From positions 70,723-115,417 of the forward strand of contig NZ_JASCTH010000033.1 of NCBI RefSeq assembly GCF_030009775.1: 44,695 nucleotides of DNA, in the 5' to 3' direction. This DNA comes from Actinoplanes sandaracinus. Its GTDB lineage: Bacteria > Actinomycetota > Actinomycetes > Mycobacteriales > Micromonosporaceae. Position numbers and translations under genes: made by a program. The notes below the pieces were generated by a model. The model worked only from the letters and a program-made list of their open reading frames with translations. It did not search any database and was not told the DNA's origin. Positions 7,698-15,593 of the stretch are shown one piece after another (the first letter of the stretch is position 1; the number at the start of each line of letters is the position of its first letter).

Positions 7698-9419
7698 ATG
7701 AACACCGGAGTGATCTCGCCACAGTCCCGGACGAAGGCTCTCGAAGCCATGTCGTCCGCCGAAGAACTGGACGTGCTGGTCATCGGCGCCGGAGTGGTGG
7801 GCGCCGGCTCGGCCCTCGACGCCGCCACCCGCGGGCTCTCCGTCGGCCTGCTCGAAGCACGTGACTTCGCCAGCGGCACCTCCAGCCGGTCCAGCAAGCT
7901 GATCCACGGCGGCCTGCGCTACCTGGAGATGCTCGACTTCAGCCTGGTCCGGGAGGCGCTGCGGGAACGGGGCCTGCTGATCCAGAAACTCGCCCCGCAC
8001 CTGGTCCGCCCGGTGCCGTTCCTCTACCCGCTGCAGCGCCGGGCCTGGGAACGGCTCTATGTCGGCGCCGGCGTCGCCCTCTACGACATCCTCGCCCTCT
8101 CCGGCGGCGGGGCCGCGGTGCCCGTGCACCGGCACCTGAGCCGGGTCGAGGCGCTCAAGGCGTTCCCGTCGCTGCGCCCGGAGACCCTGGTCGGCGCGAT
8201 CCGCTACTACGACGCCCAGGTCGACGACGCCCGGCACACCATGTTCCTGGTACGCACGGCGATGGCGCACGGCGCGCACGTCGCCTCCCGTACCGAGGTC
8301 GTCGGGTTCCTGCGTGAGGGCCACCGGGTCGTCGGCGTCCGGGCCCGCGACCTCGAGACCGGCGCCGAGATGGAGATCCGCGCCCGCACGGTGATCAACG
8401 CGACCGGCGTGTGGACCGGCGACAGCCAGGCCATGCTCGAAGGCGTTCGCGGCGAATTCAAGATCACCGCAAGCAAGGGAATCCACATCGTCGTCCCGCG
8501 GATGCGGATCGCCGGCCACACCGGCATCATCCTGCGTACGGCTACCAGCGTGCTCTTCGTGATCCCCTGGGACCAGCACTGGATCATCGGAACCACCGAC
8601 ACGCCATGGAACCTCGACAAGTCCGACCCGGCGGCGAGCGGCAGGGACGTCGACTACCTGCTCGAGGAGGTCAACAAGGCCCTCGCCACCCCGCTGACCA
8701 GGGACGACGTGCAGGGCGTCTATGCCGGCCTGCGTCCGCTGCTGTCGGCCGAGGCGTCCAGCACCGCGAAACTGTCCCGCGAGCACGCGGTCGGCAACCC
8801 GGTCCCCGGCATGATCGTGGTCGCCGGCGGCAAGTACACCACCTACCGCGTGATGGCCAAGGACGCCGTCGACGCCGCCGTCCGCGAACTCGCCGCCCGG
8901 GTGCCGCAGTCCTGCACCGACCAGGTGCCGCTGCTCGGCGCCGAAGGCTACCGGGCCACCTGGAACCGCCGCGGCGCCCTGGCCCGCCGGTCCGGCCTGC
9001 ACGTCGCCCACATCGAACACCTGCTCCAGAGGTACGGCACCCTCGCCGAAGAGGTGCTCGCCCTGATCGACGCGGACCCGTCACTGGGCCTCCCGCTCGA
9101 CGGCGCTCCCGGCCACCTGCGGGCCGAGATCGTCTACTCGGTCACCCACGAGGGCGCCCGGCACCTCGACGACGTGCTGTCCCGCCGGACCCGGATCGCC
9201 TTCGAGACCGCCGACCGCGGTGTCGCCGCCGCCCGCGCGGCCGCCGCACTCATCGCTCCGGCCCTCGGCTGGACCGGCGCCGAGGCGGAACACGAGGCCG
9301 ACGCCTACGAGTCCCGGATCATCGCCGAACTGGCGGCCCAGGAACAGCCCGACGACGAGACCGCCGACGCCACCCTCCGCGGCGTCCCGACCGCAGTCCC
9401 GTTGGCCTCCGCCGCCTGA
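7698..9419 (+). CDS. glpD: Glycerol-3-phosphate dehydrogenase, FAD-dependent
   Basis: Oxidises glycerol 3-phosphate to dihydroxyacetone phosphate and passes electrons to the quinone pool at the membrane. FAD-binding Rossmann motif LDVLVIGAGVVGAGSALDAATRGLSVGLLEA is near residues 24-54, followed by DFASGTSSRSSKLIHGGLRYLE, a hallmark of GlpD. VAGGKYTTYRVMAKDAVDAA marks the second FAD contact, and the C-terminal DAO_C cap domain runs from about residue 430. At 573 aa it is full length. The ATG at 7698 follows GAGAAGGA. The frame is open far upstream through glpK, but that part is only antiphase sequence. Confidence 0.97.
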   Translation: MNTGVISPQSRTKALEAMSSAEELDVLVIGAGVVGAGSALDAATRGLSVGLLEARDFASGTSSRSSKLIHGGLRYLEMLDFSLVREALRERGLLIQKLAPHLVRPVPFLYPLQRRAWERLYVGAGVALYDILALSGGGAAVPVHRHLSRVEALKAFPSLRPETLVGAIRYYDAQVDDARHTMFLVRTAMAHGAHVASRTEVVGFLREGHRVVGVRARDLETGAEMEIRARTVINATGVWTGDSQAMLEGVRGEFKITASKGIHIVVPRMRIAGHTGIILRTATSVLFVIPWDQHWIIGTTDTPWNLDKSDPAASGRDVDYLLEEVNKALATPLTRDDVQGVYAGLRPLLSAEASSTAKLSREHAVGNPVPGMIVVAGGKYTTYRVMAKDAVDAAVRELAARVPQSCTDQVPLLGAEGYRATWNRRGALARRSGLHVAHIEHLLQRYGTLAEEVLALIDADPSLGLPLDGAPGHLRAEIVYSVTHEGARHLDDVLSRRTRIAFETADRGVAAARAAAALIAPALGWTGAEAEHEADAYESRIIAELAAQEQPDDETADATLRGVPTAVPLASAA

Positions 9420-9431
9420 CCAACGCCCGCC

Positions 9432-9460
9432 GCTCCGGCGTGCCTCCCGCACGCCGGAGC
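9432..9460. terminator. Perfect 12-bp hairpin terminator after glpD
   Basis: GCTCCGGCGTGC and GCACGCCGGAGC are perfect 12-bp arms around a 5-nt loop (CTCCC). It lies between glpD (plus, ends 9419) and the HNH gene (minus, ends 9465), so it probably terminates both. Confidence 0.8.
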
Positions 9461-9464
9461 ACTG

Positions 9465-10211
9465 TCAGATCAACAACTCCCCGCGCACCCGCTCGTCACG
9501 GAGCATCTCGGCAACCTCGGGAATGTCCTTGAAGATCACGGCCGCGCCGGGCAGGCCGACCTGCCGCAACATCGCCTGACAGACGTCGGCGCACGGCTGC
9601 TCACGGATGATTCCTATCAGCGATTCAGGATGATAAGCGCCTTTGCCCGCTGCGGCGTCCGGCCACAGCCGAAGGCACATCACCACCACCTGGTACGCCT
9701 GCACCCGGCCACGAGCCAAGATCGGGCGGTTCAGACCGAAGACCTCGATGCTCCGCCCGCCCTTACCGGTGAGTGGCACGTATTCTCCCGCCGACAGCGA
9801 CAACATCAGATGTTCGAACGGGTCCTCAGCTGACGGGTCGATCAGCAGCGGCAGGCCGTGCTCGTCGACGGGATAGCGATCCCTCTTGTGGTGACTGTTG
9901 CAGTGCGAACAAGCCAGCAAGTGATTCAACCAGTCGAACGTGCGTAGCGGGTTGCGCGCCAGCGGCTCATGGTGGTCGATGTCGGTACCTTGGTTGTCAC
10001 CGCAGTACATGCAGCGCTCGGCGCCCGGCGCCATCTCTTTCAGGACGGCGCGGACCGGGGTGATGACGTAGGTTCTGGTACTTCTCCGATGCCAGATGTC
10101 CCGGGCCGCCGCAGCCCGTTTACCCGGTTGCTCCCGCTGAACCTCTCCGGTCAGCACCGTCATGCGGGCAGCGACCTCGGACGACAATGTTCTCCGGACG
10201 ATCGGGATCAC
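9465..10211 (-). CDS. HNH endonuclease, PtuB-like partner of the upstream ATPase
   Basis: 248-aa nuclease with a zinc-coordinated HNH core: C67xxC70 (CMYCGDNQG), D79-H80-H81-E82-P83, N96, and C101xxC104-N105 (LLACSHCNSHHKRD). It sits 7 bp downstream of, and co-oriented with, an AAA/ABC-type ATPase gene. That pairing is the architecture of Septu anti-phage defence (PtuA ATPase plus PtuB HNH nuclease). The GTG at 10211 is preferred: it follows the ATPase stop with GGAG upstream and gives the family-like start MIPIVRR. A longer form from 10259 would overlap the ATPase gene. Codon usage is more relaxed than in flanking genes. The defence role is inferred; a general ATPase-HNH housekeeping pair cannot be excluded. 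Confidence 0.8.
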   Translation of the reverse strand: MIPIVRRTLSSEVAARMTVLTGEVQREQPGKRAAAARDIWHRRSTRTYVITPVRAVLKEMAPGAERCMYCGDNQGTDIDHHEPLARNPLRTFDWLNHLLACSHCNSHHKRDRYPVDEHGLPLLIDPSAEDPFEHLMLSLSAGEYVPLTGKGGRSIEVFGLNRPILARGRVQAYQVVVMCLRLWPDAAAGKGAYHPESLIGIIREQPCADVCQAMLRQVGLPGAAVIFKDIPEVAEMLRDERVRGELLI

Positions 10212-10218
10212 CGCTGGG

Positions 10219-11592
10219 CTACTCCGCGTCCGAAGCGAGCCGTGCCGCGAGTTCTTCAACCCTCGCGGTCGGCGAACTGGTCAGCCGCCCCCGTAGCTCC
10301 TCGTAGCGACGTACCGTTTCATCGTTCGCTCGCCCCGTGAGTACATCGGTCTCCAACGCAACGAGTTGTCGGCGTAGACGCACGGCCTCGTCCGAGTACG
10401 GCGTGTCGAGCCCGAACAACTCCGACATCACGGCATCGTCCCCACTGCCGTAGACCACTCTTTCGTAGAGGTCACGGTCCACGATGCGAGGCGGCACGTC
10501 CTCGTCAGGGCCCGGCAGGCGAATCAGTCCGTTCGCATCGGCGGCCTGGCAGATGTAAGGGCTGTGGGTGGTCACGATGAACTGGATTCGCGGGAAGTGC
10601 TCCTTCAGCCAGCCCCCGATCCGCTTCTGCCAGGACACATGCAGGTGCGCGTCCACCTCGTCGATGAGAACCACACCCGGCGCGTTGATCATGACCGACC
10701 CACCCCGCTCTTCGGCTCGGAGGCCTCCGTAGGCATCGTGGATCTGTTTCAAAAGGTCGACCACCAGCGCAACGACCACACGGTATCCGTCGCTCATCTC
10801 CCGCAGTGCGAACCTGTGCTCGCCCCGCGCGACCCAGAGCCCTTCGGAGTCGACCCTCTCCACCTGGTAACCGTCTGGCAGGAGCCCGTTTCCGAGAACC
10901 GCCAATGCGACACGCTTGAGATCCTCTGCACCCGGACGCCCCTCCAGCGCACGAAGGTGCTGTTCGATCAGCCAGCTCACGCCCTCGGCGAGCGAGGCGT
11001 CCTCATGGAAGAGGCTGGCCATCCGAGCAGCGGGAGCCCGGCTCGTCATGAGCCGGTGAGCATCCGGCGAGCCGCCTGCGAGCCGCCGAAATGGGCCGTA
11101 GGCCGCGCAGAACCAGCCGACAGGATTGTTGCTCCAAGGTCCATGCTTGGCTGTCTGCGATTCGAGGTCATGCTGGCCCCGCTCGGCTCCGAACCGCAGC
11201 GGCACGAGCAACGGCTGGTCGTCCGGCCGGTGCACAGCCTCAGCCTGTTTGCCGAACCAGGCCAATCCGGCACGGAAGGTGTCGGAGTCGGGCTGGAAGT
11301 CACCGTCGAAACGGTCGGCCTCCGGGTCGAGCTCCAGACGCACGAACGAATGGGCGGCCTGTGCATCGGCAGAGATCCAGGACGCGAAGTCGGCTACCAG
11401 ATTGTGGGCAACGCCCTGTCCGCCGAGCGCGAGTGCCACAGCCCGCAGCAACGAGGTCTTGCCTGAACCGTTCCGGCCGGCGATGACCGTCCATCCAGCC
11501 AGGGAACCGTCCGGCCGACCGAGATCCAGCACGAACGTACGGGCGCCGTGAAACCCCCGGACGTCCGCGATCCCGATCTCCTTGATGTACAT
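10219..11592 (-). CDS. AAA/ABC-type ATPase, PtuA-like (Septu-type defence candidate)
   Basis: 457-aa SMC/RecF-like ATPase of the AAA_21/AAA_15 group. Walker A GRNGSGKT is at residues 39-46, an ABC-signature-like MSDGYR at 266-271, Walker B with catalytic Glu GVVLIDEVDAHLH at 306-318, and an H-loop TTHSP at 341-345. The C-terminal 80 residues are charged and helical. No TOPRIM domain follows, which argues against OLD/Gabija nucleases and for a PtuA-like protein that works with the adjacent HNH protein. GC content is clearly below that of its neighbours (a sampled 60-base stretch is 60 percent GC), suggesting acquisition by transfer. The ATG lies 6 bp after a TAATCT element, so transcription is probably leaderless. 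Confidence 0.8.
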   Translation of the reverse strand: MYIKEIGIADVRGFHGARTFVLDLGRPDGSLAGWTVIAGRNGSGKTSLLRAVALALGGQGVAHNLVADFASWISADAQAAHSFVRLELDPEADRFDGDFQPDSDTFRAGLAWFGKQAEAVHRPDDQPLLVPLRFGAERGQHDLESQTAKHGPWSNNPVGWFCAAYGPFRRLAGGSPDAHRLMTSRAPAARMASLFHEDASLAEGVSWLIEQHLRALEGRPGAEDLKRVALAVLGNGLLPDGYQVERVDSEGLWVARGEHRFALREMSDGYRVVVALVVDLLKQIHDAYGGLRAEERGGSVMINAPGVVLIDEVDAHLHVSWQKRIGGWLKEHFPRIQFIVTTHSPYICQAADANGLIRLPGPDEDVPPRIVDRDLYERVVYGSGDDAVMSELFGLDTPYSDEAVRLRRQLVALETDVLTGRANDETVRRYEELRGRLTSSPTARVEELAARLASDAE

Positions 11593-11598
11593 GCCGCT

Positions 11599-11604
11599 AG
11601 ATTA
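11599..11604 (-). promoter_or_regulatory. Probable -10 box of the ATPase-HNH operon, leaderless
   Basis: Read on the minus strand, TAATCT ends 6 bp before the ATG of the ATPase gene, so transcription would begin at or next to the start codon. There is no Shine-Dalgarno sequence, consistent with a leaderless mRNA. No good -35 is seen at 17 or 18 bp. Just upstream the 9-mer CAGGTTCGG occurs twice in tandem. Confidence 0.5.
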
Positions 11605-11661
11605 GCGAGCGGCAACGGTCGCACAGGTTCGGCAGGTTCGGCCCTCGCTGCCGATTTTCGG

Positions 11662-12870
11662 TCAGCGGATGATGCGGGTGGCCCGCCGGGCGGCCCGCCG
11701 GTGGCCGCGGGCCCGCGGTGGTGGCGGCCTGCCGGGCCGGGCCGCGGTGCCGAGCGCGAACGCGACCGCGGCGGCGACCGCGACCACGCCGCACAGCACC
11801 ATGGTGCCGGCGTAGCCGAGGATCTCGACCGCGCCGCCGGCGACGATGCCCGCGACCACCATGCCGGCCGTGGTGGCGTTGGAGAACAGCGTCGTCGCCA
11901 TGCCGGTGGCGGGCGCCATCGCGTCCTGGAACCAGCGGATGCCGGCGGCCCCGACCACGGCGATCGCGATGCCGCGGACGACCTGGCCGGCGATCAGCAG
12001 GGCCATGCCACGGGCCGTCACGGTCAGCGCGAAGAAGAACACGAAGCAGCCCATCCCGGTGAGGATGACCAGGCGCTGGCTGACGTGTGACGGCACGGCG
12101 GCGAGCAGCAGCGCGGCCACCACCTCGACGGCGGCGCAGACGCTGAACAGGACGCCGACCGCCGAGTCGTCCTGGCCGAGTTCCCGGGTGACGAACAGCG
12201 GCATGGCCACCGAACCGGCGAACATCGCGGTGAAGAAGAGGGTGATGCTGGCGGTCAGGAGGACGGCACCGGCTCTCGGGAGCCGCGGGCCGGGATCGTC
12301 GGCGAGCGGGTCGTGCGGCCGGGGCGGGCCGGGCCGGGGCACGGCGACGAGCACCCAGAGGGCGGCGACGACGAGGACCCCGGCCGCCGACCGGAGGATG
12401 GCGGCCAACCCGGCGGTGGTGAGCACGGCGGTGCCGAGCAGAGGACCGGCCGCCCAGGCGAGCGACCACACCGACCGCAGCAGCGGCACCGACCATGCGG
12501 CGGCCGGGCCGCCGCCGAGGACGTGCCGGGCCAGCGAGAACAGCTGCGGGAAGGCCGCTGCCAGGGCGCCGAGCAGGGTGACGGCGAGAAGGAGAAGCAG
12601 CGGGTACGACCGGATCACCGTCATCAGGCACAGCGCGACCCCGCCGGAGAGCATCGCGGCGGCGGCGTATCCCCGGGAGGGACGCCGGTCGAAGCTCCTC
12701 CCCGCCAGCCAGGCCAGCATGATGCCGCCGGCGCCGTGGACGGAGACGAACAGCCCGGTCTGCCACGCGCTGAGACCGGCGACATCGGTGACGAAGAGGA
12801 CGAAATAGGAGCCGACCATCGAATCAGCGACGCCGAGCAGCAACACAGCCACAGCCAGTGATATCGACAT
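11662..12870 (-). CDS. MFS transporter, sugar-efflux (SetA/SetB)-like
   Basis: 402-aa polytopic membrane protein with about twelve hydrophobic segments in two halves separated by a polar loop around residues 180-205 (PRPGPPRPHDPLADDPGP). The loop after TM2 (AGRSFDRRPSRGYA) matches the MFS signature position. The N-terminus LLLGVADSMVGSYFVLFVTDVAGLS and the second-half start FTAMFAGSVAMPLFVTRELG resemble the SetA/SetB sugar-efflux group; the substrate is unknown. The C-terminus is an Arg-rich cytoplasmic tail. It lies 45 bp downstream of the site-2-protease-like gene and could share its transcript. Confidence 0.82.
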   Translation of the reverse strand: MSISLAVAVLLLGVADSMVGSYFVLFVTDVAGLSAWQTGLFVSVHGAGGIMLAWLAGRSFDRRPSRGYAAAAMLSGGVALCLMTVIRSYPLLLLLAVTLLGALAAAFPQLFSLARHVLGGGPAAAWSVPLLRSVWSLAWAAGPLLGTAVLTTAGLAAILRSAAGVLVVAALWVLVAVPRPGPPRPHDPLADDPGPRLPRAGAVLLTASITLFFTAMFAGSVAMPLFVTRELGQDDSAVGVLFSVCAAVEVVAALLLAAVPSHVSQRLVILTGMGCFVFFFALTVTARGMALLIAGQVVRGIAIAVVGAAGIRWFQDAMAPATGMATTLFSNATTAGMVVAGIVAGGAVEILGYAGTMVLCGVVAVAAAVAFALGTAARPGRPPPPRARGHRRAARRATRIIR

Positions 12871-12915
12871 CGCTCACCACGATAACTGCGATGAGCAGGA
12901 ACCACAGCGGCGAAA

Positions 12916-13584
12916 TCAGGCCCAGATGCGCAGGAAGAGGATGCCCAGGAAGTCGATGATCATGAGCAGGAACGGGTAGCTGGTCGGGAAGAAGGCACAG
13001 ACCAGCAGGACCAGCGCGCCGATGTTCTTGTCCTCGAACCAGAGCCGCATCCAGTTCATGCTCGCCCCGGGCCGGCGCAGCGCGTTCCACAGCAAGCCGA
13101 AACCGTCCAGAGGCGGAATCGGGATGAGCGCCAGCAGGCCGAAGGTGAGCAGCCCGGTGCCGAGCGACAGCATCACCTGCGCGCCCATCGGCAGCGGAAG
13201 ACCCCGCAGGATCCAGCCCGGGTTCAGCTCGGCCAGATATTCGGCCGGGAAGACCAGGGCGAACCCGGCGATGATCAGCTCGCCGGCGAGGATGCAGGCC
13301 ACCGGGCCGGCGGCGAACACCGCGGCGGCCCGTCCCCGGCCGCGCCAGCGGGGCACCTCGTCGACCGGCAGCTGCCGTCCCCAGCCCATGCCGCCGATCG
13401 CGGCCGCGACCGCGCCGAACGGGTCGATGTCCTCGCGGGGGCTCAGGCGCAGCAGCCGGCGGCCGTCACCGAGACCGACCACGCGCGCGGTGAACCGCAT
13501 GGCCACGGCACGCAGCACGAGGCCGAGCAGGAAGGCGACGACCAGGGCGACGAACGCCACCGGTTCGCCGAGCGCGAACAGCAC
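12916..13584 (-). CDS. Site-2-protease-like membrane protein lacking the HExxH motif
   Basis: 222-aa protein with the M50/site-2-protease layout: AAGPVACILAG at 91-101 matches the AGPxAN helix, and IPIPPLDGF (PPLDG at 157-161) matches the third-ligand LDG motif. The HExxH zinc motif expected in the first helix is absent; that position reads LGLVLRAVAMRFTARVVGLGD. Proteolysis is therefore unlikely by the usual mechanism, and it is best seen as a catalytically dead relative. It starts with GTG 11 bp after the parA stop, so it is translated with parA. Similar proteins sit between parA and scpA in other actinobacteria, hinting at a link with chromosome segregation or the membrane; function unknown. 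Confidence 0.75.
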   Translation of the reverse strand: MLFALGEPVAFVALVVAFLLGLVLRAVAMRFTARVVGLGDGRRLLRLSPREDIDPFGAVAAAIGGMGWGRQLPVDEVPRWRGRGRAAAVFAAGPVACILAGELIIAGFALVFPAEYLAELNPGWILRGLPLPMGAQVMLSLGTGLLTFGLLALIPIPPLDGFGLLWNALRRPGASMNWMRLWFEDKNIGALVLLVCAFFPTSYPFLLMIIDFLGILFLRIWA

Positions 13585-13595
13585 GGATGCGGAAC

Positions 13596-14528
13596 CTAGC
13601 CTCGATCTGTCTGAGCGGCGATGACCTCGCGTGCCAGCTGACGGTAGTTACGGGCGCCGGACGACGCCGGATCCAGCGTAGTGATCGGCGCGCCGGCCAC
13701 GGTCGACTCCGGGAACTTGACCGTCTTGGTGATGACCGTCTGGTACACCTTGTCGCCGAACGCCTCGACCACCCGCTGCAGCACCTGGCGGCAGTGGGTG
13801 GTGCGGGAGTCGTACATGGTGGCGAGGATGCCCTCGAGTTCGAGGTCGAAGTTGAGCCGTTCCCGCACCTTGTCGATGGTGTCGAGAAGCAGAGCCACCC
13901 CACGGAGGGAGAAGAACTCACACTCCAGAGGGATGAGCACGCCGTGCGCGATGGTCAGCGCGTTGATCGCCAGCAGGCCCAGGGAGGGCTGGCAGTCGAT
14001 CAGGATGAAGTCGTACTCCTTGCGGACCGAGCGCAGCGCCCGGGCCAGGGCCATCTCCCGGGCGACCTCGTTGACCAGCTGGATCTCGGCCGCGGACAGG
14101 TCGATGTTGGCGGGCAGCAGATGCAGGCCGGCCACGTCGGTCTTGATGATGACGTCCTCGGTGGCGACGTCGTCCTGCATGAGCAGGTTGTAGATGCTCA
14201 GGTCGAGGTTGTGCGGGTTCACCCCGAGGCCGACCGAGCAGGCGCCCTGCGGGTCGAAGTCGACGAGGAGTACCTTGCGCCCGTACTCGGCCAGGGCGGC
14301 GCCCAGGTTGATCGTGGTGGTCGTCTTGCCGACGCCACCTTTCTGGTTCGCCAGCGCGATGATGCGGGCCGGGCCGTGCTTGTCCTTCGGCATCGGCTCG
14401 GGGATCGGGCGGCGCATCGTGTACGCCGTGGGGTCGGCGGGACCGAGATCGGCGCCCAGGTCCAGGGAGTTCTGCTGTTCGCGCAGCGTGGAGGTCCAGG
14501 CCTCCGCACGCTCGCCGTTCCCTGACAT
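13596..14528 (-). CDS. parA: ParA-family ATPase
   Basis: Deviant-Walker P-loop ATPase of the ParA/Soj/MinD family. KGGVGKTT is at residues 63-70 with the signature Lys, the following NLGAALAEYGRKVLLVDFDPQG contains the Walker A' Asp, and the Walker B segment is YDFILIDCQPSLGLL. It has an N-terminal extension of about 50 residues. The ATG at 14528 is chosen for the GGGGGGCGAGG purine run just upstream; upstream in-frame starts add about 47 residues without coding character. No parB follows. This is the ParA paralogue found near xerD and scpAB in actinobacteria, distinct from the origin-proximal parAB, and probably helps segregation or positioning. Confidence 0.9.
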   Translation of the reverse strand: MSGNGERAEAWTSTLREQQNSLDLGADLGPADPTAYTMRRPIPEPMPKDKHGPARIIALANQKGGVGKTTTTINLGAALAEYGRKVLLVDFDPQGACSVGLGVNPHNLDLSIYNLLMQDDVATEDVIIKTDVAGLHLLPANIDLSAAEIQLVNEVAREMALARALRSVRKEYDFILIDCQPSLGLLAINALTIAHGVLIPLECEFFSLRGVALLLDTIDKVRERLNFDLELEGILATMYDSRTTHCRQVLQRVVEAFGDKVYQTVITKTVKFPESTVAGAPITTLDPASSGARNYRQLAREVIAAQTDRG

Positions 14529-14682
14529 GAACCTCGCCCCCCTTCGACTCGCAGCCATCAACCCCGGTTTGCATTCAGTTTTCCGCTGCGGGGCGGGCTC
14601 AGTCGATGCCCGACTGTACGCCACACGTGCCGTCCTCCCGGGGTCAGTCGTTCGGCGTGTCGCGCCCACGCATCCGTAGCCT

Positions 14683-15591
14683 CTAACGAGCCCGCGGGTG
14701 TGCGGTCGCGTACACCTCCCGGAGGCGTTCGACGGTCACCAGGGTATACACCTGCGTCGTAGTGACCGAGGCGTGTCCCAGCAGTTCTTGCACCACGCGA
14801 ACGTCCGCCCCGCCGTCGAGCAGATGCGTCGCGTAGGAGTGACGCAGCGTATGTGGACTGACCGCGTACGGGCCGTCCACCGGAAGCCCCGCCGCGACGG
14901 CACACCGGTGCAGGACCGTCCACGCGCTCTGCCGGGAGAGACGGCCGCCGCGGGCGTTCAGAAAGACCGCGGGAGTCCCGCGTCCACCCTCGACGAGCGA
15001 GGGCCTGGCCCGTACCAGATAGGCCTGCAGAGCGGCCCGGGCGTAACCGCCGACCGGAACCACCCGGGTGCGCCCGCCCTTGCCCCGCAGGATCACGGCG
15101 GGCTCGGTGTCGAGGGAGAGGTCGTCGATGTCGGCGCCGACCGCCTCGGAGATCCGCGCTCCCGTGCCGTAGAGGAACTCCAGCAGCGCCCGGTCCCGCA
15201 GGCCGAGCGGGGAGTCGCCGTCCGGAACCGCGAGCAGCCGGCCCACCTGGTCGGGGTCCAGAGCCTTGGGCAGGCGCTTCGGTGGGGCCGGTGGCCGTAC
15301 GTCCGCCGCCACGTCGTGCGGCGCCAGCCTCTCCCGGACCGCGAACCGGTGGAAGCCGCGCACCGCGGAGATGGCCCGCGCCGCGGACGCCGAGGCCAAG
15401 CCCTCCTCGCGCAGTCGGGCCAGGTGCCCGGCGACGTGGGCCGACCGCACGCCGCCGAGATCCTCGACGCCCTCGGCGGCCAGTCCTTCGGCGTACCGCT
15501 CCAGGTCACGCCGGTAGGACGCGAGCGTGTTGCGCGACAGGCCACGCTCGACGCTCAGGTGGTCGAGGTAGGCCCTGATCGCACGCTCCAA
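14683..15591 (-). CDS. xerD: Site-specific tyrosine recombinase XerD
   Basis: Resolves chromosome dimers at dif during cell division. The N-terminal SAM-like core-binding domain (residues 1-90, YLDHLSVERGLSRNTLASYRRDLERY) precedes the catalytic domain with the full set: Arg in GTGARISEAVG, Lys in LRGKGGRTR, HTLRH with His and Arg, GHASVTTTQVYT with His and the nucleophilic Tyr. At 302 aa it is standard. The start is TTG at 15591, 2 bp after the ald stop codon; no later start keeps the domain intact, so translation is probably coupled to ald. It faces downstream to parA across a 154-bp gap. Confidence 0.94.
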   Translation of the reverse strand: MERAIRAYLDHLSVERGLSRNTLASYRRDLERYAEGLAAEGVEDLGGVRSAHVAGHLARLREEGLASASAARAISAVRGFHRFAVRERLAPHDVAADVRPPAPPKRLPKALDPDQVGRLLAVPDGDSPLGLRDRALLEFLYGTGARISEAVGADIDDLSLDTEPAVILRGKGGRTRVVPVGGYARAALQAYLVRARPSLVEGGRGTPAVFLNARGGRLSRQSAWTVLHRCAVAAGLPVDGPYAVSPHTLRHSYATHLLDGGADVRVVQELLGHASVTTTQVYTLVTVERLREVYATAHPRAR

Positions 15592-15593
15592 AC

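Noticed and set aside
6318..9419. A 1033-codon open frame through glpK and glpD
   Set aside because: Only the part from 7698 is GlpD. The upstream 460 codons are Arg/Pro-rich antiphase sequence of glpK, and a good ribosome-binding site precedes 7698.
9465..10259. HNH protein starting at 10259
   Set aside because: That would overlap the ATPase gene by 41 bp. The GTG at 10211 sits after the ATPase stop and gives a family-like N-terminus.
10219..11592. ATPase as a Gabija or OLD nuclease
   Set aside because: No TOPRIM domain follows the ATPase motifs, and the partner is an HNH protein rather than a UvrD-like helicase.
14529..14669. Longer ParA from 14669
   Set aside because: The extra 47 residues have no ParA similarity, and the ATG at 14528 has a strong purine-rich ribosome-binding site.
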